NCBI GenBank assembly: GCA_019054805.1 | Contig: JAHQIY010000018.1 | Span: 62,001 to 126,000, forward strand | Length of the DNA stretch: 64,000 bases | From: Brachionus manjavacas | Taxonomy: Eukaryota > Rotifera > Eurotatoria > Ploima > Brachionidae | Direction: 5' to 3' | Shown here: piece by piece, positions 47,479-56,786 of the stretch | Layout of the letters: every line of letters begins with the position of its first letter | Numbering within the stretch: position 1 is the first letter of the stretch | Notes under the pieces: generated by a model | Database searches by the model: none | The model's input: only the letters and a program-made list of their open reading frames with translations | What the model was told of the DNA's origin: nothing | Position numbers and translations under genes: made by a program

Positions 47479-48981
47479 TATCTACTAGACTTTAAATTTG
47501 TATAAACTTTGCTTTGGTTACTTTAATTTTTTTGATTTTTTACAAAACAAATTAAAAAAACTTGGATATAAAATTTTCATGACAATTTTTCAATAAATCT
47601 TTATTTAAAATATCTAATTAGAATAAAAGAATTTAATTTTAATAAAGTTCTTTCATCATTTAATGTTTTAAGAACGAAAAAATACCAAAAGAAGTTTTCG
47701 AGGAATTAATTGAATTTTTCTAGTTTATTTTTTTAAAAAAAGTTGGGTCTAAGTGATCCCTGGGCATACTGCATACGATTCAAGTGAAACTAAGTGTTTT
47801 TTTTTTAATTAAAAAAATTGTCAACCTTTTCTTTATAATAAAAGTATAAATATTTTTTCATTTGATTTATTGAAATAAATTATAAAATTTCAATTTTATC
47901 ATTAAATTTCTGGGTCTAAATGAAAATATAAGGTGGAAAAAAAGGTCTAAAAGTGGCAGATCTTTTAAACTATCACTTTTTTTAAAGACTAGTTGGTTTT
48001 AGACCCCTGAGTATAAAATGGTTTTTTACAGGCTTCCCAAAAAATAAAGAAATTCAGTGTTTCAAAGAATATAGTTTACGAATTTCAAGTCAAAAATTAG
48101 AATTTCAGATAGAACTTAAGTTTTGAATTTCTGGAACTTTTAAATTAAAATTTTGATTTGAAAATTATTTGAATTTAACATCAAGACATCTCAGACCAAA
48201 GTCTAAAAATCTTCCGGTTTAAAAAAGGACGAATAAGAAGAAAATTTTTTATCTATTAGTTACTAAATAAATTAGCTTTAATTTTTGAATTAAGAAGATA
48301 GGCCATCCACTTTCATTTGTTTTTAAATTTTTTTATAAAATATATTAAACAGCTTGGATTAAAGTTTTTGATAAAATAAATGTTTCTATACTTCAATTTC
48401 TAAATTTTCACCAAAATATCCAAATAAAGATTGCAAAATAATTCCAAAAAAGCACTTTATTTTATTTCTTTCATCGGTAAAGCAATTAAACTATTAACTT
48501 TTCACATCATACCATCTGATATTATCTGATATCAAATAAAATTAGCTATCAGCTGATATCTGTTTAGATCGTTTTTGTGCCCCTTCCTCATATTTGCTGA
48601 TATCAGATATCATATTACATCAGCTTAAATTAGTAAAACAATGCAAGAAATTAATTTCAAAATTTAAATTAAAAAAACTGATATTATTATTTTGAATAAA
48701 AAATTTGTTTTTTTTTCACAAATATATAAATTAATTTATTTTACAGCTAAAAAATACAAATTTTAAAATTTAAAAAATTACACTTGTGTTAGTATTTTCT
48801 GTTCTTCAGTTAACAAAGGGACCATCTTAGTTTTCCTGTATCTTAAAAGGTTTTCTATTCTAATATCATTTGAAATCAGATAATATCAGACGATATGATG
48901 TGACAAGTTAATTTCCGGCACTGTATCAATGTAACTAACAAAAAAATAACCAGTCTTATTAAATTTGATGCTTGAAAAAAA
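47479..48981. other. Spacer between the two tRNA-Phe genes
   Basis: AT-rich with no gene. The only element recognised is the TTAA-flanked MITE at 48498-48907. Confidence 0.5.
48498..48907. mobile_element. MITE with TTAA target site
   Basis: A 410 bp element with inverted ends of about 45 bp: the left runs CTTTTCACATCATACCATC and the reversed right CTTGTCACATCATATCGTC, both continuing TGATATTATCTGAT. TTAA sits directly outside each end (48494-48497, 48908-48911), the piggyBac-type target. It is non-coding and dense in GATATC-like words. Confidence 0.8.
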
Positions 48982-49054
48982 TGCCGAAACTCGGGATCGA
49001 ACCAAGGACCTTTAGATCTTCAGTCTAACGCTCTCCCAACTGAGCTATTTCGGC
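48982..49054 (-). tRNA. tRNA-Phe (GAA), second copy
   Basis: Identical over the whole tRNA to 47406-47478, including anticodon GAA and the discriminator base, and again followed by a T-run. Flanking sequences are otherwise different. Confidence 0.95.
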
Positions 49055-49890
49055 TACATATTATCTCTAGTCAAGTTAAATATTTAATAGTTTAAAAAAA
49101 ATTAAAAAGAAAAGTTTTTATACCTTTTTTGGTTCAAAGAGAAAATTAATTGTATAAGAAAATTGGATATAAAATATGCACCTGGCGAAAAATATTTATC
49201 TTAAAGACCATTAAATTCTCAATAAAAATCTCTGCGGAACCGTAAAGAAAATTCGGAACAAAGTTTTTTGGCAATACTTTTTCAAGGTATTTTCTGAATT
49301 GTTAAAACAATATTGAACGAAAAAATGGGTATGAGAATAAAAAGAATTTATTTTTTAATTTGACAAAATTTTAAATTATGGGACAAAAGTTAGAGAAAAA
49401 TTTTCAACAAATTCCAACCATTCCACATATTAAAACTAACTGAATATAATTTTTTTAATAAAATATAGAAAAAAATTATTGACTATGATCTTTATTTAAA
49501 ATAGGATTTAATTATTGTGACACTTTTTTTAATTTTTTGAAAATAAAGGTCATCGGCAAAAAAAACAGAGAAGCTTTTATTATTCAATTCATTCTTGGAA
49601 CATCATGCAATACAATTTATTTCTAAAAAACAAATTGACTTGACATCTGCTAAAAAAAATTCAAATTTTTTAATCCAAAAAAAAATTAGAGGCTGTGTGG
49701 AACCTTGTCTTTTTTAACTAGACAAATATATTTTCTAAATATTTTAGAGTTTTTTCTTCTAAATCAAAAATGAATTTTAACAAGGGGATCTAAAATCAAC
49801 TAAAAGTGAAGTATAAAGTAAACAAATAAAGGATAAATGGACTCGAAAATATTTTATTAGATATATTTTATTCGATCAAATAGTTCGAGT
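49055..49890. other. Spacer downstream of RPL19
   Basis: AT-rich; nothing recognised except the RPL19 poly(A) signals just beyond its stop (AATAAA, reversed, near 49855-49875). Confidence 0.45.
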
Positions 49891-50781
49891 CTATTTTTTT
49901 TGTTTTTTTTCGCTTTTGGGCTTGGCGGCAGCAGGTTGGGCCTGTTGCTGCGCTGGCGCTTGTTTGGCAGCCTCCTTTTTGGCTGGTTTCTCGGCAGCTG
50001 GAGCCGGAGCAGCAGTCTGAGCGGCCTCGGTAGCCTCTGCAGCTTCAATTTGTTTCAAGAACTCGCTATGCTTGGCATTCAATCTCTCCTCTCTTCTTCG
50101 GCGAGCTTCCTTGTTCTTTTGTCTTCTAGCCTCGGCCTGGTCGGCCAACAACTTGGCTCTCTTGACCTCAGCCTTTCGCTTGTGGATCTCCTCCATCAGC
50201 ACACGCTTGTTCTTGAACACATTACCTTTGCATTTCAAGTACAGCTCGCGGTACCTGCGAAAAGAAAAGATAAGAAAAGACAAGACAAGAAAAGATGGAA
50301 CATGGTTGAGTTACAAGTGCTTGTCGACTTTCTTGGCATCTCTGTACTTGAGGAGCAGTCTTCTCAGAACTCTCATGCGTCTGATCCATAAGATCTTTTC
50401 GGGCATTCTGGCGTTGGCAGTACCCTTTCTTTTACCATAGCCACTGTGTCTGCCTTTGCGTCTAGCTTCGGCGTTTTTGCGTGTGCGCGCTCTTGAATGC
50501 ACAGCCACTGGCTTGCGGATGATCAAACCGTCACTGACCAACTTGCGAATGTTCTGTCCTTAAATGAATAATTAGCAACCATGGATGGACTAGGCGCAAA
50601 AAGCCTACTTGAATTGGCGTTTGAGATTTCGCTATTCTCGTTGGGGTCAAGCCATATTTTGTTTCTGCCGCACTTGAGAACTGCGGAAGCGAGTCTTTTT
50701 TGCAGCTTTAGTGAACTTAAATGAGCATCAGGATTAGGGCTGAGGGGAAGGAAACAATTTTGGGTATACTTACATAGTCAT
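49891..50781 (-). CDS. RPL19: Ribosomal protein L19 (eL19)
   Basis: Cytosolic large-subunit ribosomal protein. Four exons: 50781-50774, 50715-50609, 50558-50315 and 50254-49891, phases agreeing, giving about 240 residues. The sequence follows animal eL19 closely: [84 protein letters not shown] and [20 protein letters not shown]. The first exon encodes only MT plus two bases of the next codon, a common ribosomal-protein layout. Introns are about 50-60 bp; the last has a CTTTT-repeat pyrimidine tract. After the core helix there is an extra tail of about 50 residues rich in Ala, Pro, Gln and Lys ([20 protein letters not shown] onward), longer than in human or fly. The very short exon 1 is the least certain part. 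Confidence 0.94.
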
Positions 50782-52171
50782 TGTTTATCGACTTGCCTTA
50801 AAAGCTATCTAAACAAAAATTGGATTAGAGGGCGAGTGGTAAACGATTGAAAAGGATATGGTTGAAATTTATTAACAAAAAAAAGCAAGAAAAATTATTT
50901 CGCTTTTTTAAAAAGCATTGTGATTAAGCAAGGGGTTTGAGTATATGTTCAGGGGGTTTTTTAAATGCAAATTTTTCTCTATTTTTGCATAGACTTGGCT
51001 GCACTAGTTCGAGATTTATTTGAATGCATGCAAATTTTAGTTTTTCAATCGTCCTTATACTTGATGTCGATTGCAAGTAGAGTTTTTTTGCAAGTATTGA
51101 AATTTTGTTAAAATAATTTTGTATTTTTTTTTAATTTTTTTTTGTTGTGAATAAAATTTTATTAAAATTTTAAAAATTAAATTTTTCTAAATATCTAAAT
51201 TTTGGGTTTCTCTGAAATAAGTCTTCTTTCCGGCTTATGTGACCATTTCTGGGGTCAATTTTTGAAAATTTTTCATTTTGTTTGCTCGCAAAGAATATTA
51301 AATTTTTGTCTATCATAAAATAAAAAAAATTTTTAAATTATTACTTAAATTTAGTACTTAAACCCTCAATTTCCTATTTATTCAATTTATTTAAGTAATA
51401 GATGAACTCTAATTTATCCGAGTAGTAAAAATTAAATTTTTGATAACAAAATTAATAAAAAAGTAAAGACAAATTCAAATTAAATGACAAACATTTTTTA
51501 TATTTCTCATTTTCGTAATGACTACAAAAACTACAAAAATCTAAAGCAAAATCTTAACTGATCTTAGCAGCCCCTGTTCCATCGAAAGGACTCAGACTGG
51601 GATCAGGATTTACAAGGGACTAGAATATTATTTTTGTGCCGGTCCCAGTCTTCTAAGACAATAAGGACTTAGAATGGGACTGAATGAGTTTTACTTTTTT
51701 CCTCAAAAAAAAAAATTTTGGTTAAATTTTAAAACTTCTAAAAAATTTATGTTATAGAATTTCTAGATTCTTAAATCATATAAATTCAAATTTATCAAGT
51801 TCGCATGAATAAGTGTTATTAAGTATAGCGTTTGTAATTTAAATTTTTTAATGATAGTTTTTATTTTTTAAATACTAAAATGGTTTATTAAGGACCTAAA
51901 CAGCCGCGACCAGCCTTGGTCTAAATCCCAGGTCTGTCATCCGTCTCGGTACTTAAACTTTTTAGAACCGGCTCTGGGACTTTTTTCATGTTACCCTACA
52001 CTAGTTGTGGCTTTTTCGCGTTTTCAACCAAATATTAAAAAATCTTTTAACTTTTTCAATAGATAAAATATTTAATCTCCTTATAAAAAAACTATCGCGG
52101 GGTTGATATTTAATAAAAGACAAAGACAAAAGACAATATTTTTGGAAGGTTCAAAAAACCCTTCTTCGGGT
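50782..52171. other. Intergenic region upstream of RPL19
   Basis: Holds the RPL19 promoter next to 50782. Further out, 51550-52010 is slightly GC-richer with repeated GGGACT/AGTCCC-like words (for example GGTCCCAGTC at 51640 and GGCTCTGGGAC at 51970) that suggest an old repeat, but no ends could be defined. Confidence 0.4.
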
Positions 52172-52884
52172 TTAACACTAGAAGCAGCAAAACCAGTCAT
52201 TTTGACTCGTTAAGAAAAATAAAGAATAAATCATATATTTTATGTTTGAATTTATTGAAATTACTAAATTAATTGAATAAAAATAGTAAATTATTAAATT
52301 TTTGACTTTTCTTAGGACTTGTAAAATATCCATCGTCAATCACACTTTTAACAAATATTCTCTATTTACTTTTTAACCATATCCACATACTGCTATTTAC
52401 AATTTGAACAAAAATTTGGTTTTCTTGGCTCAACCTTAAAACCCTTATACGAGCGCTTTTAGGGGTGCCAGATGACGATGGAAACGAAGTTTTTTTGTAA
52501 TTACTTCTAATTTTTTCGACAAGTTTGATTGAAAAATCTCGCCTTGATATGTTGCATTTATCCACACTTTGGTATAGAATCCAGCTATTGATGCAAGCTA
52601 AATTAATGATGCTATAAAGTACTTGCATTGGGCAGCGTCTTGTTGAAGCTTCTACCGAATAATACTTAGTCATTTGATCAATTGGATCTACTTCAACTTT
52701 TTTTGAATTTTAATCATTTTTTTTTCTTGAGTAAAATAGTGAAACGAACTAATCAATAAAACATTTTTTTCACGCTTCCTTTGGGAAATGTTTAGTAAAA
52801 CACCTGTATCGTGCTCATAACTAAGACTTTCAAACAAAAGAGTCAAAACGACTCGTTTTGGTGCTTCTACTAGCATTTACTTAA
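52172..52884 (-). mobile_element. Decayed piggyBac-like element
   Basis: The left end is TTAA followed by CACTAGAAGCAGCAAAACC; the right end, reversed, has TAAA then TGCTAGTAGAAGCACCAAAA, an imperfect inverted repeat of about 35 bp ending in GTCNTTTTGACTC. The minus strand codes for part of a piggyBac transposase: KNVLLISSFHYF, then VDPIDQMTKYYSVEASTRRC and PMQVLYSIINLACINSWILY, the C-terminal D-x-x-D-Q-M ... R-R-x-P region. The N-terminal catalytic part is gone and several frames are broken, so the copy is inactive. Confidence 0.8.
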
Positions 52885-52968
52885 TTTTGTTTATTAATGT
52901 TTATAAAAAATAATATAAATCAACTAAAATTGGTTCTTAAACCGGAACTGGAATTTAATGACGGTATA

Positions 52969-53943
52969 AAGTTCGCGCGATGCAAAACTTCCACACTGTC
53001 TCCAGATATGGATTTCGACCTCATTTTTGGATTCTACGTATATGAAAACCTATGTTTAGCCAAAATTTTAGAGGGGGTCAAAAAAATTTTTTTTGTCTAG
53101 GGGGGTCTGAATCTTCACAGCCTTATATAAAGTATATCTTATTTAAGCTTTTTTATCTCAGAATTTAATCAATCGAATCTACTCGATCGACACATTTTCT
53201 GATAGAAAATTAAATGCTCTATATTCTGAGCTGGTTATCTTGAAAAAAAATTGAAAATTGAAAATTTTTTCGGAAAAAAATCGGAAAATGACATTTTTTA
53301 ACTTTTTCGGGATCTCCTTTTTTGCAAACCCCTTAACCTGTATATTTTTATACAAATTCTGAAACTAGAAAAAATCTGAACAAAATGATGGTTTTACTTT
53401 TTTTATTTATTTAGTTCAAAAATTTTCATAAACGCTCTAAAAGAGTCCATTTTTCGAAAAAAAAAATTCTTGAAAATTTTTCAATTATTACTCAAAAAAA
53501 ATACATTTAATTAATTATAACAATGAATTTGTTATTTTAAAATGTTGTTGATGAGTTGCCTTAGTTTTACCTGAAAAATATGCCTTTAGGACTTCACCAT
53601 AAGTTGATCCTTTATAATAAGCATCAACTGACCTCAAATATCTTCGTATTAATTTTTTATAGATTTCTTTTCTAATAAAATCGTCTCGAGCATCATCAAT
53701 CAACTTTTTCATTTTATCGAAACTCTGATCTTTTCTAGTACGAACATATTGTTTAAGACTGAAACTAGACAAAATTATGAACAAAATGATGGTTTTACTT
53801 TTTTTATTTATTTAGTTCAAAAATTTTCATAAACGCTCTAAAAGAGTCCATTTTTCGAAAAAAAAAAATTCTTGAAAATGTTCGTACAGGTTGGTTCAGG
53901 TTTCAAATTGAGATAGTGTGGAAGTTTTGCATCGCGCGAACTT
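52969..53943 (-). mobile_element. Mariner-like element with 30 bp TIRs and internal duplication
   Basis: The ends are perfect inverted repeats of about 29 bp beginning AAGTTCGCGCGATGCAAAAC, each bordered by TA (52967-52968 and 53944-53945). The minus strand retains a transposase C-terminal piece at 53752-53533: KQYVRTRKDQSFDKMKKLID, IRKEIYKKLIRRYLRS and GEVLKAYFSGKTKAT. This is homologous to the copy at 20400. A 120 bp segment is directly repeated at 53359-53478 and 53759-53879; the second copy abuts the break in the transposase, so the element is internally rearranged and non-autonomous. Confidence 0.85.
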
Positions 53944-54049
53944 TAACTGACTCAATAAAGTTATGCTTAGAAAATCTTAGGTTCAAGCGCTATAGGATCT
54001 TACTTGAAAACCTAATAAAGTCTTTTTAGTAATGGTCTCATTTTTCTTG

Positions 54050-54205
54050 GACTCGATCAATTGGATAACTTTATACTAGATTATCATTTTTTCTTATTAT
54101 TAAATTGTATTTTTTCTAATTTATAAACTTTTATTGTATAATATTTAAATTGTACTTCTTCAAAATGGAGGTTAATTGCTAATCAATAAATAAATAAATA
54201 TACTT
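54050..54205 (+). repeat. Possible LINE 3' tail
   Basis: Pyrimidine-rich sequence TTGTACTTCTTCAAAATGGA, GGTTAATTGCTAATCAATAA and then an AAATAAAT tail. The form suits a LINE 3' end, but it is a different family from the others here and no coding part is attached. Confidence 0.4.
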
Positions 54206-54369
54206 GATTTTGCACAAAGACAAAATTTTTTATTTGAATTAAGTTAATTTAGAATGTTATTCTTATTTCAATGCTGAAAAATAAAAATTTATGCTCAAAA
54301 TACAAAATTGACTTTACGATTACAACTTGGAATTGTCTATGTTCTTTGTTGCATAGCTGGTTGGTTCAG

Positions 54370-56165
54370 GTTTCTAATTGAAATTAATCTTCTTTCTTAG
54401 TGATAAATCTTCTCCATTCTATGACTTTGTCAAAACAACTCCAATTTTACTTGTCTTGTTAAGATTTTTGTCCTCATTGATTGTACTTTCAATCGAATCA
54501 ATAAAATGTTGGTTTGTATCATCCACTTCTTCTTCTCCCTATTCTTCTTCAAAAATGATATATCTTTCATTACTAAGAAGGATTTCGAAATACTTAATTC
54601 TTACTCTGAATTTTTTAGAAATTATGATCAGTGTAATTTTAATGATACAATCTGCTTAAATGAATTAAATATGGTTTTAATAAGATTGAAAATGAAGCGG
54701 CATCAGGACGTGACCAAATTCATAATTTAATGTTAAAAAACTTACCTAGAAATTCATTTATAGAAATCATAGAACTTTTTAATTTATCTCTTAGGGAAGG
54801 TAAGGTCTCGAAAGCGTGGAAAACTTCGAACATTACTATGCTTCAAAAAAAGGCCTCTACTTTACAAGATCCTTTAAATTATAGACCAATTAGTACAACA
54901 AGTTGTTTTGGAAATAATTACTGGAACGAATAGTATATTTAAGATAAAACAATTTTTTGGAACAAAATTCACTCCTTATCCAGGAGCAATCTTGATTTAG
55001 GAAACACTGGCGAACATCAGATAATCTATTCTTTTTAATTCAAAAAATTTTGGAATTATTTAATAGAAAAAAAGAGCTTGTGGCCTTTTTTTTGATATTT
55101 CTTAAGCCTTTGATAGGGTTTTGCATAAAGGTTTGCTTTTTAAATTGATTTAAATGGATCCACCTCATTACTTGACCAACTGGATTAGATCCTTTTTTAG
55201 ACAGTCGGGCATTTAAGGTAAATGTGAATGAGCACTTGAGCAAAGAATATCAAATAACTGCAGTTGTTCCTTAAGGTTCAGTAATTAGTACTCTTTTATT
55301 TAGTATATATATTAATGACATCCCAAAAAGAAACAAAACAAATAACGAATACTCTCTGCTTTTTGCAGATGATCTAGTTACATTCTTCATTTATAACAAA
55401 AGGGGGAACCTTGAAAGTAAAATAAATTAAAACACCAACGAACTAGAGCAATGTCTTATTTATTAGGAAATGAAGATATCAGTTGAAAAGTCGTGTTCAG
55501 TAGTCTTCTGTGGGTACAAAAAAGAGAGTGATAATCTAAACTAAAAAAATTAATGGACACAGAATACTGAGCCAAAAAGAAAACAAGTATCTAGATATAA
55601 AATTTGATTCTAAGTTAAATTTTAAAATATTAGTAGACGAAATTAAAGAAGGCTGCAATTAAAGGCTAAATATTATTAAGATATTGTCAAATAAAAATTG
55701 GAGTCTTACTAACTAGGATTTATATAAATCTTTAGTTGGACCAATTTTAGACTATTTTTGAATTCATTTTCAGAAAATAATATCTAAAAACTACAAGCAA
55801 TTCAGAATACAGCATTCAGATCTATCCTTAAGTTAAAATATGATACTCCCTCCAACATCGTGCATCATGAGGCTTTTAATAAACTTAAATTACTAACAGT
55901 CTCAAATCGGCTTTTTGAGTTGAGTGAGAGATATGTTGGGACAGGACTGAGTCATTCTATTCCATTCGTTGTCAGAATAGAGGAGGAATACAAAGAAGGT
56001 TTCAACAATCAAGATACATTGAATACCCAACTCCATTGTGTAATTGCTACCTTACTATTTCCTCCTATTTTCCTGAAACCTGAATTATGTAAACATGTGC
56101 CACATGTAACAATCTATGTCTTCTTAACTTTCATTTTTTTTTAGCTTATTTACTTTATTTTGATT
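54370..56165 (+). mobile_element. Decayed non-LTR retrotransposon with RT domain
   Basis: Plus-strand pseudogene of a LINE reverse transcriptase with many stops and frameshifts. In order: SGRDQIHNLMLKNLPRNSF near 54700, VSKAWKTSNITMLQKKAS and LNYRPIS (54810-54900), ACGLFFDIS then AFDRVLHKGLLFKLI (55080-55150), VVP and GSVIS then YINDIPK (55260-55330), LLFADDLVTFF (55360-55395) and the C-terminal VSNRLFELSERYVGTGLSHS (55900-55960). The 3' end includes TATGTAAACATGTGCCACAT and stops before the stem-loop seen in other copies. The FADD motif identifies the RT active site. The ORF1 and endonuclease parts are absent. Confidence 0.88.
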
Positions 56166-56786
56166 AATAAATCTTATTATATCTCATTTTATGAACTTTA
56201 ATTTTAAAGCTTTAATTTAATTTAACTTTAATTTTAGAATTGTCAATAAAATTATGCATTAAATTCAAAAAGTGTCAATTTGAAATCGCCGGTCATTAGA
56301 GACATATTTTTTTTGCATGAAGATTCAATTTTTTTATCTAAAAATTTCAATTCTTATTGTTGATACCAAATAAAGTTTGTGAAATAAAATTACCAAAAAC
56401 TTTTTTCAAAAAAAAAATCCTGAAAGATTTAAACTCAAAAAGTGTCAAATTGACACGACGGTCCTTTGAGTGCTAAAAACGTCAACTCCAAAATGAGATT
56501 ATTGAATTCAAATTTTATTATTAATATAAATTTAAACATTTAAAAAAATGAGGCTATAATTGATGAGAGAGTCTAAAAAAAATATATTTATATATAAAGA
56601 TAGATAGATAATTAAAAAATAAAATAAGAGAAAAAAAGCATTATGATTAAAAATATGTTCAAATAATGATCAGATCTAAAATAATTATTTAGTCTAAAAA
56701 TAGCTCTTCGAATGCAAGATCAAAGTTGAATAAAGCCGAGAGGCCAAGTCGAGTGAGTCGGGTGGGAAGGACGGGGGAGCCGGGGA

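Noticed and set aside
52897..53100. 67-codon plus-strand frame at the left end of the mariner-like element
   Set aside because: It runs through the terminal inverted repeat and its translation resembles no transposase.
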